DNA from: Fibrobacter succinogenes
GTDB lineage: Bacteria > Fibrobacterota > Fibrobacteria > Fibrobacterales > CADBQJ01
Length of the DNA: 21,540 nucleotides
NCBI GenBank assembly: GCA_902796785.1
Contig: CADBQJ010000220.1
Coordinates: 1 to 21,540 of the forward strand
Reading direction: 5' to 3'
Shown: positions 13,872 to 21,540 of the stretch, piece by piece
Layout: the number at the start of each line of letters is the position of its first letter
How positions within the stretch are numbered: the first letter of the stretch is position 1
Notes under the pieces: model-generated
The model's input: the letters and a program-made list of their open reading frames with translations, nothing else
Told to the model about the DNA's origin: nothing
Database searches by the model: none
Position numbers and translations under genes: made by a program

Positions 13872-14420
13872 CTACACTTTGGCGCCGCCGGAGGCCGGCG
13901 CGGACCAGAAGGCCAGCGAGGATTCGCCGTACTTGCGGACCCGCGCGGGCGGAACGGGCCAGGCGAAGGAGCCGCGCGAGGGGTGCTGCACCACGAGCGT
14001 CCCGCCCGGCGCCAGCAGGGGCAGCCAGTCCGCGCCGGCGGGGAACTCCTTCGCGAAGGGCGGGTCGACGAAGACCAGGTCGAAGGCGCCGCGGAACGCG
14101 GGATCCGCGGCCCAGCGGACGGCGTCGACGGCGTCGACGCGGACCCGGGCGGAGAGGGCCGCGGCGTTCGCGCGGAGGACGTCGAGCGCGGACCGCGCGG
14201 TCTCGACGAACGCGACGCTTTCCGCGCCGCGGCTCAGGGCCTCGAAGCCGACCGCGCCGGAGCCGGCGTAGAGGTCGGCCACGCGCATCCCCGAGCAGTC
14301 CTGCCCGAGCACGTCGAAGAGCGCCTCGCGCACGCGCGAGGCGGTGGGGCGTGTGGAGAGTCCTTCGGGAACGCGGAGAACGCGTCCGCGCCACTCCCCT
14401 CCTGTGATCCTGGTCGGCAT
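13872..14420 (-). CDS. rsmD: 16S rRNA (guanine(966)-N(2))-methyltransferase RsmD
   Basis: The 182-residue class I SAM-dependent methyltransferase opens RITGGEWRGR (4-13), typical for RsmD, followed by RPTASRVREALFDVL (24-38). It has the SAM loop DLYAGSGAVGFEALSRGA (49-66) and the catalytic (N/D)PP(Y/F) motif as DPPF (119-122). RsmD methylates G966 of 16S rRNA during 30S assembly. The ATG overlaps the stop of the PilN-like gene by one base (TAATG), placing it in the same operon; coaD follows. Confidence 0.96.
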   Translation of the reverse strand: MPTRITGGEWRGRVLRVPEGLSTRPTASRVREALFDVLGQDCSGMRVADLYAGSGAVGFEALSRGAESVAFVETARSALDVLRANAAALSARVRVDAVDAVRWAADPAFRGAFDLVFVDPPFAKEFPAGADWLPLLAPGGTLVVQHPSRGSFAWPVPPARVRKYGESSLAFWSAPASGGAKV

Positions 14421-15280
14421 TACCTGTAGCGGACGTCGAGACGCACGCGCGCGACGACGCCCTTTCCGCCTTCGTCGCCCACGCGCACTTCGGCGATGCC
14501 GACGGGCGACTTCTTCCCGTCGAGCGAATGGAGGAAGAGGTCCACCTGGTCGAAGGCGCCGCGGGCCTCGAAGGAGACCGCGCGCTCGACGCATCCGCCG
14601 AGGGGCTTTTCGCCTTCCTTCGCGACCTTGCCGAGCTTGACGCCGGACTTGCCCGCGAGCGCGCGGAGCCGGGTCTCGAGCGAGTCGACCGCGGGGAAGA
14701 GCTCGTCGCAGAACGGCGCCTCGCGCAGGTCGTGCTTCGCGCGGCCGTAGCGCGAGAAGGCGCGGGCGCGCTTCGAGGCCCCGAGCGGGGTCTCCTCGCC
14801 CTTGCGCACGTCCTCGCTGCGCACGCGCAGGGCCCCTTCGTACTGCGAAAGGGAGCGCGGGTCGTCGGCGACGCCGGAGACGTAGTAGAGGCCGCCGCCG
14901 CGGACGGCGATGTTCTTCAGGCCGATCCCCTGCATGGGGGCGGTGGTGACGAGGCGCCAGGCCTCGAGCGCGGAGCCGCGTTCGGCGGCGAGCGTCATGC
15001 CCCTGGGAAGCGCGGCGCGGCGGGCCTTGGCCTCGGCCTCCTTCACGGCCTTTTCCTTGCGCTGGCTGGCCTGCGCGAACTCCTCGTCGAGGATCGCGTT
15101 CCGCTCTTCCCGCTGGTGGAGCATGGCGAGCGTGACGCCGACGCAGCCGAGGACGACGGCGGCGGCGAGGGAGACGACCAGCGCGACGCGGTGTTCGGCG
15201 AAGAAGGAGTCCTTCTGGCTCACGCGGTCGACGGAGACCTTGTTGACGTCGAGGTATCGGGCGAGGTTGACGTGGATCAC
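14420..15280 (-). CDS. PilN/PilO-like inner-membrane protein
   Basis: The 286-residue protein has a short cytoplasmic N terminus starting MIHVNLARYL, similar to the PilN start in which an (I/V)NLL-type segment binds PilM. One membrane helix (about 31-54), a charged coiled-coil-like stretch (55-90) and a periplasmic region follow. The last part (about 232-286, AVSFEARGAFDQVDLFLHSL...) resembles the ferredoxin-like fold segment of PilO/GspM. At 286 residues it is longer than usual PilN (about 180-200), so it may combine PilN and PilO roles; no separate pilO is present. The GTG start (15280-15278) overlaps the TGA of the PilM-like gene and has a GGGAGG site upstream. The family call rests on topology, the N-terminal motif and the neighbouring PilM-like gene. 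Confidence 0.68.
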   Translation of the reverse strand: MIHVNLARYLDVNKVSVDRVSQKDSFFAEHRVALVVSLAAAVVLGCVGVTLAMLHQREERNAILDEEFAQASQRKEKAVKEAEAKARRAALPRGMTLAAERGSALEAWRLVTTAPMQGIGLKNIAVRGGGLYYVSGVADDPRSLSQYEGALRVRSEDVRKGEETPLGASKRARAFSRYGRAKHDLREAPFCDELFPAVDSLETRLRALAGKSGVKLGKVAKEGEKPLGGCVERAVSFEARGAFDQVDLFLHSLDGKKSPVGIAEVRVGDEGGKGVVARVRLDVRYR

Positions 15281-16098
15281 AGGGCGCCCTCCCTGCAGCG
15301 GTTGGCCACGGACCACGCGAGCGCCTCGGTGGCGGAGATCCCCTCGGCCAGCGGCATCGGGTCGACGGGAACGCCCAGCGCCTCGCGGAGCGCGTCGCCG
15401 GTGCCGGCGTCGAACCATTCGTCGGCGAAGACGAAGACCCGTTCGGCCGGGCGCGGGGCGCGGCCGACGAACGCGGCGATCTTCTCGGCGGCGGAGTCGG
15501 GGCGGAAGAGCGTCTGCCCCTGCATCGTCACGGAGCCCTTGTCGCAGAAGGCGAGGCGCAGGAGCGAGCCTTCCTCGACCACGAGGGCGTAGGTTTCGGG
15601 AGCTTCGGCGCCGAGGACCGACTCGACGTCGTTGACCGCGGCGAAGAGACGGCTGTCGACCAGCGCGGGACGTCCGCCCACGCGCTCGAGCGACGCGGCG
15701 AAGGCCTGCATCTCGGCGTAGCGGACCGCGACGGCGTGGACCATCCGGCCGTCGGCGGAAGGCGCGGCCTTGTCCCACGAAAGCACGTATTCGTTCTTCT
15801 TGTCGACGCCCAGGTAGAGCCCCATCTCCCAGCGGACGTAGGCGGAGACGGACTTGGCCTCGACCGGGACGAAGAAGGAGCGGCTGACGCCGGAGGCGAA
15901 GCTCGGCGCGATGCCCCAGACGAGCTTGCTGCCCAGCGGGACCTCGGCGATGATTTCGGCGATGGTCTGGTACCAGGTTTCGGGCGATTCGAACGGCTTG
16001 AGCCCGACGGAAAGCACTTCTCCCTTCGCCCCCAGCGAGACGAAGCAGGCCTTGTCGGGAAGGAGGTCGACGCCGATGTAGACTAGGGAACGGGCCAT
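15277..16098 (-). CDS. PilM-like actin-fold (type IV pilus assembly/type II secretion) protein
   Basis: The 273-residue protein looks like a diverged PilM/GspL cytoplasmic domain of the FtsA-type actin fold. An N-terminal phosphate-1-like strand reads LVYIGVDLLPDKACFVSLG, the middle has FFVPVEAKSVSAYVRWEMGLYLG, and VALVDSRLFAAVN-like and ALVVEEGSLLRLAFCDKG segments follow. Nucleotide-binding motifs are weak, as in several PilM relatives. The next gene encodes a PilN/O-like protein with overlapping GTGA, which strongly suggests a PilM-PilN pair. I chose the ATG at 16098 (nearby AGGA). A TTG at 16122 would add eight residues and lies directly after the comEA-like stop without an RBS. The match is by eye and moderate. 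Confidence 0.66.
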   Translation of the reverse strand: MARSLVYIGVDLLPDKACFVSLGAKGEVLSVGLKPFESPETWYQTIAEIIAEVPLGSKLVWGIAPSFASGVSRSFFVPVEAKSVSAYVRWEMGLYLGVDKKNEYVLSWDKAAPSADGRMVHAVAVRYAEMQAFAASLERVGGRPALVDSRLFAAVNDVESVLGAEAPETYALVVEEGSLLRLAFCDKGSVTMQGQTLFRPDSAAEKIAAFVGRAPRPAERVFVFADEWFDAGTGDALREALGVPVDPMPLAEGISATEALAWSVANRCREGAL

Positions 16099-16122
16099 CT
16101 GTCCTATCTCTGTTTTCCGCAA

Positions 16123-16614
16123 CTACTTACGAAATCTAATCTTTGGAATGAGAGTTTCCAACTTTCCTTTTCCGATTCCCTTCACTTTCAGAAGATTTTC
16201 CGGCCCCTCGAAAGGGCCGCAGGAGTCGCGGTGGGCGACGATGGCTTCGGCCAGGGCGGGCCCCACGCCGGGCAGGCGGCGGAGCTGGGCGGCCGAGGCG
16301 GAGTTGACGTCGATCCGCTCCCCCGGGGCCAGCGGCGGGAGCTTTTCCCCTTTCGCCCGTTTGGAGGATTTGCCCTTTTTGCCCTTCTTGTCGCTTTTTC
16401 CGCCGTTTTCGGAGGATTTTCCGGCGGCGCCGTCGTCGGGTTCGGCCGCGGAGAGGGCCGGTTCGGAGGCGGAGGCGGAGGCCGGATCGGCGTCCGAGGG
16501 AAGCTCCTGCCAGGAGACCGGGCGTTCCGTCGCGGAGAGGACGGCCCGGGAGACCCCTCCGAAGAGGAGCAGCAGGAGGACGGTCAGGAGCAGTTTTCGT
16601 TCGGCGGGGTTCAT
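16123..16614 (-). CDS. ComEA-like membrane-anchored helix-hairpin-helix protein
   Basis: The 163-residue protein has one N-terminal membrane helix or uncleaved signal (about 6-27). A Ser/Ala/Glu then Lys-rich low-complexity linker (about 40-95) leads to a C-terminal double helix-hairpin-helix domain that starts RIDVNSASAAQLRRLPGVGP (100-119) and ends VKGIGKGKLETLIPKIRF (144-161). ComEA-type proteins bind incoming double-stranded DNA outside the inner membrane during natural transformation. Short HhH proteins of this type are also common with no known role, so competence is an inference (comF in the window adds weak support). The ATG overlaps the kdsB-like stop (ATGA). The last 15 codons are unusually A+T-rich compared with the rest of the gene. 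Confidence 0.85.
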   Translation of the reverse strand: MNPAERKLLLTVLLLLLFGGVSRAVLSATERPVSWQELPSDADPASASASEPALSAAEPDDGAAGKSSENGGKSDKKGKKGKSSKRAKGEKLPPLAPGERIDVNSASAAQLRRLPGVGPALAEAIVAHRDSCGPFEGPENLLKVKGIGKGKLETLIPKIRFRK

Positions 16615-17330
16615 CCCTTCGCGGCGAGGAGCCGTTCCACCGCCGCGACGTCTTCGGGAAGGTCGACGGAGAGCGAGGGGCGCTCCGTCTTCGCCATGCG
16701 GACCGGGACCCGCGGAAAGCACCTCAGCTGCTCCAGCCGCCTCGACGTCTCGAGCGGGGAACTTGTGGAATTCATAAACAAATCTAATCTAATTTTGTCG
16801 TAAGCGTAGAATCCCACGTGGCGAAACCACTCCCCCGGCGTCCGGTCGGCCTCGGAGCGGACGAAGTCGCGCGCGTACCCGTCCCCGTCCACGAGGACCT
16901 TGACCACGCTGTCGCGCGCCCAGTCGCCGGGCGCGAGCGGGCAGGCGGCGCTCCACCAGCAGGTCGGGTCGGAGACCAGCCCCCGCGCCAGGCCGCGCAG
17001 CAGCTCCGGGTCGGCCAGCGGCTCGTCGCCCTGGAGGTCGACCACGAGGTCGAGCCCGAGTTCGCGCGCGGCCCAGGCCACGCGGTCGCTTCCGGTCCGC
17101 AGGCCGGAGGGTGTCGTCAGCGCCTCGAAGCCCGCGTCGCGCGCGACCGCGGCGATCTCGTCGGAGTCGGTGGCGCAGAGGATCCGGTCGAAGCAACCCG
17201 CGAGCTCCGCGCGGCGCAGCGTGCGCACGACCATCGGCGCGCCGGCGATCGGCACGAGCGGCTTTCCGGGAAAACGAGAGGAGCCCATCCTCGCCGGCAC
17301 CACGCAGGCGACCGGAAGGGGCGCGGCCAT
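16611..17330 (-). CDS. kdsB: 3-deoxy-manno-octulosonate cytidylyltransferase-like protein (KdsB family)
   Basis: The 239-residue nucleotidyltransferase has the KdsB N-terminal nucleotide loop VPARMGSSRFPGKPL (11-25), TGSDRVAWAA (79-88), DLQGDEP (98-104), RHVGFYAYDK (170-179), SPLETSRRLEQLRCF (191-205) and SLSVDLPEDV (219-228). KdsB activates Kdo with CTP for lipid A-core assembly, indicating an LPS outer membrane. Some motifs deviate: the usual SGTDR reads TGSDR, and the FSRSPIP segment reads FVRSEAD. Substrate preference could therefore differ from standard Kdo. The start overlaps the gatC stop by one base (TGATG). A 40-bp A+T-rich stretch (about 16766-16801) encodes DKIRLDLFMNSTSS. Confidence 0.82.
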   Translation of the reverse strand: MAAPLPVACVVPARMGSSRFPGKPLVPIAGAPMVVRTLRRAELAGCFDRILCATDSDEIAAVARDAGFEALTTPSGLRTGSDRVAWAARELGLDLVVDLQGDEPLADPELLRGLARGLVSDPTCWWSAACPLAPGDWARDSVVKVLVDGDGYARDFVRSEADRTPGEWFRHVGFYAYDKIRLDLFMNSTSSPLETSRRLEQLRCFPRVPVRMAKTERPSLSVDLPEDVAAVERLLAAKG

Positions 17331-17611
17331 CAGCCGATGACCTTGGGAATCACGAAGTGGTCGGCCTCGACCTTGGGGGCGTTGGAGAAGGCGACGTCGG
17401 AGTCGAAGCCCCTGGCGGGAACGTCCTTCCGCAGGGCGCCGACGTTGCGTTCCACGCCGGTGAGCGGCTCCACGTCGGCCAGAGGCAGCGCGCGGAGCTG
17501 TTCGAAGTAGCCCACCATGCGGTCGAGATGGCCGCGGAGCGCGGGGAGCTCGGATTCGGGAAGATCCAGCCGCGCCAGCTTGGCCAGTCCGAGAATTTCC
17601 TTGTCGTCCAT
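17330..17611 (-). CDS. gatC: Aspartyl/glutamyl-tRNA amidotransferase subunit C
   Basis: The protein is 93 residues, the usual size of GatC. It has the N-terminal pattern LAKLARLDLPESEL (9-22), a central FEQLRALPLADVEPL (36-50) and the conserved tail FSNAPKVEADHFVIPKVIG (75-93). GatC stabilises the GatA-GatB complex that converts misacylated Glu-tRNA(Gln) or Asp-tRNA(Asn) to the correct species, so this organism likely lacks GlnRS and/or AsnRS. gatA and gatB are not in the window. The ATG is preceded by GAGGGG at a 6-nt spacing and lies 10 nt after the helicase stop. Confidence 0.96.
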   Translation of the reverse strand: MDDKEILGLAKLARLDLPESELPALRGHLDRMVGYFEQLRALPLADVEPLTGVERNVGALRKDVPARGFDSDVAFSNAPKVEADHFVIPKVIG

Positions 17612-17621
17612 GCGAAACCCC

Positions 17622-20009
17622 TCAGCCGACGACCGTCAGCGAAGCGAACTTGAGCACCAGGCAGCGCGTGGATCCGTCGGCGAACCTCACCTCGACCCTG
17701 TCGGAGGGCGACGTCCCGCTCGCGGCGAGCACCACTCCGAAGCCGAAGCGCGGATGCCTGACCCGCGCGCCCACGCGCAAATATAGGTTTTCCTGCGACA
17801 TCTCCGCCTCGGAGGAGCCGCCGCGCAGGAGCTCGGAGGCCGGGCGCACGGCGGCGCGGCCGGAACCGCGCGGGATCGGCGGGCGCGCGCCCGGGCGGAC
17901 GTAGGGGTTCCCCAGGCGGAACGTCCCCTGGCGCCGGAAGGGAGTCGGCGGCGCGGGGCGGTATTGGACGACGTCGTCCCCGCCCTCCTCGTCGGAAAAG
18001 CCGGATTCGCCGGAGGCGGCGCTCCCCAGGAAGATCCGCCGCTCGGGCGCGAACTCGCAGAAGCGCGGGTCCAGCTCGGCCAGGAAGCGCGACGGCGGCG
18101 TGTCGACCGTCATGCCGCGGTCGAGCACGGCGCGCGGGTGGATCAGCCAGAGGCGCTTGCGGGCGCGCGTCATCCCCACGTAGAAGAGGCGGCGCTCCTC
18201 CTCCAGCTCCGACTGCGGCGCGCCGAACGACGCGATGGGGAGCACGCCCTCGCAGCAGCCCACGATGAAGACGTCGTCGAACTCCAGCCCCTTGGCGGCG
18301 TGGAGCGTCATCAGGCGGACGGCCGGGCCGGGAGCCCCCTCGCGGTCGGCGTCGGTGGCGAGCGCGGCGTCCTCCAGGAAGTCGGCGAGCGTGGAGCCGG
18401 GGCTGGCCTCCTCTCGCTCCTCGGCGTCGTTGAGCAGTTCGTCGACGTTGGCCACGCGGTCGCGGGCCTCCTCTCCCCCTTCGGCCAGGAGCGCCTCGCG
18501 GTAGCCGCTGCCGGCGACCACCTCGGAGACGATCACGGGGAGCGGCGCCGTCCCGGCGAGCCGGACGAGCCCGTCGAGGAAGGCGCGGAACGCGAGGATC
18601 TTCTTCGCCGCGGCCGCCGAGAGGACCTCCTGCGCGCGCGCGAGCGCGTCGAAGAGCGACGTCCCGTCGGCCTCGGCGAGCGCGCGCAGCCGTGCGACCG
18701 TGGTCTCGCCGATCCCGCGCCGGGGCACGTTGACGATCCGCTCGAGCGAGACGTCGTCGGCGGGGTTGACGAGCACGCGCAGGTAGGCGACGACGTCCTT
18801 GACCTCGCGGCGCTGGAAGAAGCCCACGCCGCCGTAGATCCTGCAGGGGACGCGCCGCGCGGAGAAGACCTTCTCCAGCTTGCGCGACTGCGCGTTCTTG
18901 CGGTAGAAGACCGCGACGTTCTCCAGCTCCTCCGGCGCCATGCGCGAGAGGACGTCGGCGACGAAGGCCGCCTGCGCGTCCTCGTCGAACCGGCGCACCA
19001 CGCGGACGGGGTCGCCCGGGGCCATGCTGGAGAAGACCTCCTTCTCCAGGCCGGGGATCCGCTCGTTGTTGCGGATGACCGAGCCCGCGGCGGAGACGAT
19101 GTTCGACGTGCTGCGGAAGTTCTCCTCGAGCTTGTAGACGCGGGCCTCGGGGAAGTCCTTGACGAAGTCGTGGAGGTTGCGGACGTCGGCGCCGCGCCAG
19201 CTGTAGATGCTCTGGTCGTCGTCGCCCACGACGGTGAGCGTGGCGCCGCCGCCTTGCGCGAGAAGCCGGACGAAGCGGTACTGCACCGCGTTGGTGTCCT
19301 GGTACTCGTCCACGAAGAGGTGGCGGAACCGGCGGCGGAGCGCGCCGAGGACGGCGGGGTCGCTCTCGAGCAGCCGCACCGCGTGGAGCAGCAGGTCGTC
19401 GAAGTCGAGCGCGTTGTTCGCCGCCAGCGTCTTCTCGTACTTGCGGTAGAGCTCCGCCTTCTCGCGCTCCTCGGGCCGGACGGCGTCGCGCGCGGCCTCC
19501 TCCCAGGAGACGAAGGCCGACTTCCACGACGAGATGGCGTTCTGGAGCGCCTTGGGCGTCAGCCCCGACGAGCGCAGCGAGGGGTCCTTCAGCAGCGCGG
19601 AGCAGACCTTGCGCTGGTCGTCGTCGTCGAAGATCGAGAAGGAGCGGCCGCGGAAGCGCGGGCCGTTCTCCTCGGGGAGGTGGCGGCGGAGGATGCGGAC
19701 GCAGATGGAGTGGAAGGTGCCCATCCAGGGCATCCGCACGGGGCGTCCGAGGTAGCTCTGGATGCGCGCGCGCATTTCGTCGGCGGCCTTGTTCGTGAAG
19801 GTGACCGCCATCACGGCGTTTTCGTCGAGCGGGCGGCCGTCGGCGTCGGGCGCGGCCTCCTGGAGGAGCCGGGCGATCTTGTAGACCAGCACGCGCGTCT
19901 TGCCCGATCCGGCGCCGGCCAGCACCAGCGAGGCGCGCGCGTCGGACGTCACCGCCTCGTACTGGGGACGCGTGAGCGCCCGTTTCAGGGTTTCGGCGTC
20001 GAGCCCCAT
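17622..20009 (-). CDS. UvrD/PcrA-type superfamily 1 DNA helicase
   Basis: The 795-residue helicase has all major SF1A motifs: Walker A AGAGSGKT (31-38), motif Ia TFTNKAADEM (70-79), motif II VDEYQDTN (233-240), motif III GDDDQSIYSWRGA (262-274), motif IV region LEENFRST (294-301), motif V LMTLHAAKGLEF (566-577) and motif VI EERRLFYVGMTRA (604-616). A low-complexity Gly/Pro/Arg segment (about 660-740) leads to a C-terminal RVRHPRFGFGVV block near the end, the RNA-polymerase-binding Tudor-like domain typical of PcrA/UvrD. It unwinds DNA 3'-5' in nucleotide-excision and mismatch repair and transcription-coupled repair. The ATG directly abuts the TAG of the GspE-type gene. PcrA and UvrD cannot be told apart by sequence here. 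Confidence 0.96.
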   Translation of the reverse strand: MGLDAETLKRALTRPQYEAVTSDARASLVLAGAGSGKTRVLVYKIARLLQEAAPDADGRPLDENAVMAVTFTNKAADEMRARIQSYLGRPVRMPWMGTFHSICVRILRRHLPEENGPRFRGRSFSIFDDDDQRKVCSALLKDPSLRSSGLTPKALQNAISSWKSAFVSWEEAARDAVRPEEREKAELYRKYEKTLAANNALDFDDLLLHAVRLLESDPAVLGALRRRFRHLFVDEYQDTNAVQYRFVRLLAQGGGATLTVVGDDDQSIYSWRGADVRNLHDFVKDFPEARVYKLEENFRSTSNIVSAAGSVIRNNERIPGLEKEVFSSMAPGDPVRVVRRFDEDAQAAFVADVLSRMAPEELENVAVFYRKNAQSRKLEKVFSARRVPCRIYGGVGFFQRREVKDVVAYLRVLVNPADDVSLERIVNVPRRGIGETTVARLRALAEADGTSLFDALARAQEVLSAAAAKKILAFRAFLDGLVRLAGTAPLPVIVSEVVAGSGYREALLAEGGEEARDRVANVDELLNDAEEREEASPGSTLADFLEDAALATDADREGAPGPAVRLMTLHAAKGLEFDDVFIVGCCEGVLPIASFGAPQSELEEERRLFYVGMTRARKRLWLIHPRAVLDRGMTVDTPPSRFLAELDPRFCEFAPERRIFLGSAASGESGFSDEEGGDDVVQYRPAPPTPFRRQGTFRLGNPYVRPGARPPIPRGSGRAAVRPASELLRGGSSEAEMSQENLYLRVGARVRHPRFGFGVVLAASGTSPSDRVEVRFADGSTRCLVLKFASLTVVG

Positions 20010-21540
20010 CTAGTCGTCGAAGTCCGCGGTGGAGGCGGCCAGGGCGTCCTCGAGCGTGCAGATGCCGTGGGAGGCCTTGTCGAGGCCGTCGGCGCGCAGC
20101 GTCACCAGCCCGCAGTGCTCCAGCGCGTAGTGCTTGAGCTCGTCGCCGGAGGCGCGCTTGAGCACCAGGCTGCAGAACCCTTCGTCGGGCACCAGGTACT
20201 CGATGATCGGCACTCGGCCCTTCTTGCCCGTGCCGTCGCACTTGGCGCACCCTTCGCCCTTGTAGAACTTGGTCTCCAGCGGAACGTGGAGCCGCCGCTT
20301 GGTCTCCTCGTCCACCTCGACCTCCGTCTTGCAGGTCTGGCAGATGCGGCGCACGAGTCGCTGCGCCAGCACCCCCTTGACGGCGGAGGTGACCAGGTAG
20401 GGCTCCAGCCCCATTTCCAGCAGACGCGGGAACGCGCCGCAGGTGTCGTTGGTGTGGAGCGTGGAGAGCACGAGGTGGCCGGTGAGGGCCGCTTCCACGG
20501 CCATCGACGAGGTTTCCTTGTCGCGCATTTCCCCGATGAGCATGATGTCGGGGTCCTGGCGGAGCAGCGACCTGATGCCCGCGGCGAAGGTGAACCCCGC
20601 GGCGTTGTTGATCTGGCCCTGGTTGATGCCGTCGATGTTGAGTTCCACGGGGTCTTCCATCGTGGAGATGTTGACCTCGGGGCGGTTGATCTCGCGGATG
20701 CAGGCGTAGAGCGTGGTCGATTTGCCGGAGCCGGTCGGCCCGGTGACGAGGATGATGCCGTTGGGCAGGCGGATCCCGGCGCGGAGGCGCTTCAGCGTCA
20801 CGGGGAGCATCCCCATGTCGTCCAGCGAGAACTGGTTCTTCTCCGGGTCCAGGATACGGATGACGATCTTCTCCATCACGCCGCGCTTGCGGAGCGAGAC
20901 CGGGAACGAGCTGACGCGGAGGTCGACCTCGTGGCCGCTGAGCTTGATGGTGATTCGGCCGTCCTGGGGCTTGCGCTTTTCGGCGATGTCCATGTTGGCC
21001 AGGATCTTGAAGCGCGAGAGGATGGCGTTGGAGAGGGTGTGCGGGATGGTGGAGCGCACGGCCAGTTCGCCGTCGGTGCGGTACCGCAGGCGGAGATAGC
21101 TGTCCTCGGGCTCCAGGTGGATGTCGGAGACGCCTCCCTGGACCGCCTCGGAGATGATGGAGTTGACGATCGCGACGATCTTGCGGCCTTCCTCCGAGGA
21201 GAAGTCCATGTTGTCGGCGTCGGCGTCGGGGGTCTCCTCGGACTTGGCGGCGGCCTTGTCCTCGCCGATCAGCTCGTCGATGGCGGCGTTCTGCACGCCG
21301 TAGAGCGACTCGATCGCCTTGGTGACGTCGCTCTCGGTCGTGATGACGGAGTCGACGTTCATCTGCGTCTTGAAGTGGATGTAGTCGACCGTGCGCATGT
21401 CGGTCGGGTCGACCATGGCGATCGTCAGCGTCTTGCCGCGGACGTAGAGCGGCACCACCTTGTGGGTGCGGGCCATCTCCTCGGTGATCAGGGCCACGGC
21501 GCTGTGGTCGAAGTGGTAGTTCTTCAGGCGCACCTGCGGG
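20010..21540 (-). CDS. GspE/PilB-family assembly ATPase (5' end cut by window edge)
   Basis: At least 509 codons are visible. The frame is open through the right edge, and the GTG at 21533 is probably internal because the residues around it (PQVRLKNYHFDH) fit the middle of a GspE/PilB N-terminal domain. Counting from that codon, motifs are Walker A GPTGSGKST (265-273), Asp box STMEDPVE (290-297), Walker B PDIMLIGEMRDKET (328-341), His box TGHLVLSTLHTND (351-363) and a tetracysteine zinc site C398xxC401...C429xxC432. The family drives type IV pilus extension or type II secretion from the cytoplasm. The PilM- and PilN-like genes a few kb downstream fit either system. The stop abuts the helicase start. 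Confidence 0.95.
   Translation of the reverse strand, partial: PQVRLKNYHFDHSAVALITEEMARTHKVVPLYVRGKTLTIAMVDPTDMRTVDYIHFKTQMNVDSVITTESDVTKAIESLYGVQNAAIDELIGEDKAAAKSEETPDADADNMDFSSEEGRKIVAIVNSIISEAVQGGVSDIHLEPEDSYLRLRYRTDGELAVRSTIPHTLSNAILSRFKILANMDIAEKRKPQDGRITIKLSGHEVDLRVSSFPVSLRKRGVMEKIVIRILDPEKNQFSLDDMGMLPVTLKRLRAGIRLPNGIILVTGPTGSGKSTTLYACIREINRPEVNISTMEDPVELNIDGINQGQINNAAGFTFAAGIRSLLRQDPDIMLIGEMRDKETSSMAVEAALTGHLVLSTLHTNDTCGAFPRLLEMGLEPYLVTSAVKGVLAQRLVRRICQTCKTEVEVDEETKRRLHVPLETKFYKGEGCAKCDGTGKKGRVPIIEYLVPDEGFCSLVLKRASGDELKHYALEHCGLVTLRADGLDKASHGICTLEDALAASTADFDD

Noticed and set aside
13375..14394. Upstream extension of the rhomboid reading frame (to 599 residues)
   Set aside because: The extension lies over coaD and rsmD and is low-complexity Arg/Pro. 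The ATG at 13374 with ATGA coupling gives a normal rhomboid.
16099..16122. Longer PilM-like start at TTG 16122
   Set aside because: It has no RBS and directly follows the comEA-like stop. The ATG at 16098 gives the expected N-terminal strand, but the choice is not certain.
17350..20250. 966-codon minus-strand open frame in another frame of uvrD and gatC
   Set aside because: It is Arg/Ala/Pro-rich with no motif. The overlapping frame encodes a full SF1 helicase and gatC.

Overview
The window reads as a chromosomal segment of a G+C-rich, Gram-negative (outer-membrane-bearing), probably rod-shaped bacterium. No rRNA, CRISPR array, insertion sequence or phage gene was seen. Evidence for an outer membrane: a KdsB-type CMP-Kdo synthetase, a beta-barrel protein ending in Phe, a lipobox protein, and an ExbB/ExbD/TonB-like complex whose energy transducer ends in an AgmX/PglI-type domain. 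That transducer, the duplicated ExbD and the DapL-like start at the left edge remind me of Fibrobacterota or a neighbouring phylum of the FCB group. This taxonomic guess is inference; I could not search for it.

Layout, left to right. The extreme left edge (1-32, minus) is the first ten codons of a gene whose start resembles LL-diaminopimelate aminotransferase (DapL). It is divergent from tRNA-Ser(UGA) at 115-197, the only plus-strand gene found. The tRNA converges on a minus-strand murein-elongation cluster transcribed right to left: mreB, mreC, mreD, mrdA (PBP2), rodA and comF (6448 down to 242). These genes mostly overlap or abut, and three of them use TTG or GTG starts.

Upstream of mreB lie a small orphan lipoprotein gene and a 440-aa outer-membrane beta-barrel gene (8297 to 6548). 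A strong rho-independent terminator (8371-8397) separates them from a four-gene energy-transduction operon: exbB, an aberrant large exbD, a normal-sized exbD, and an AgmX-type TonB-like transducer (11476 to 8417). A perfect 16-bp palindrome lies between exbB and the large exbD.

The right half (21540 to 11612) looks like one long, tightly packed minus-strand operon: a GspE/PilB-type ATPase (5'-truncated by the window edge), UvrD/PcrA helicase, gatC, kdsB-like, a ComEA-like membrane-anchored HhH protein, a PilM-like actin-fold protein, a PilN/PilO-like membrane protein, rsmD, coaD, a rhomboid protease and a PfkB-family kinase. Type IV pilus/type II secretion parts (ATPase, PilM, PilN/O) are thus mixed with housekeeping genes. 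A competence theme recurs through the ComEA-like HhH protein and ComF.

Most of the window is ordinary conserved biology. The parts that deserve a second look are the ExbD homologue lacking the conserved transmembrane Asp and carrying a large periplasmic insertion, the divergent PilM/PilN(O) pair, the motif deviations in the KdsB-like protein, and two AT-rich patches with a shared 11-mer in the kdsB-comEA region.
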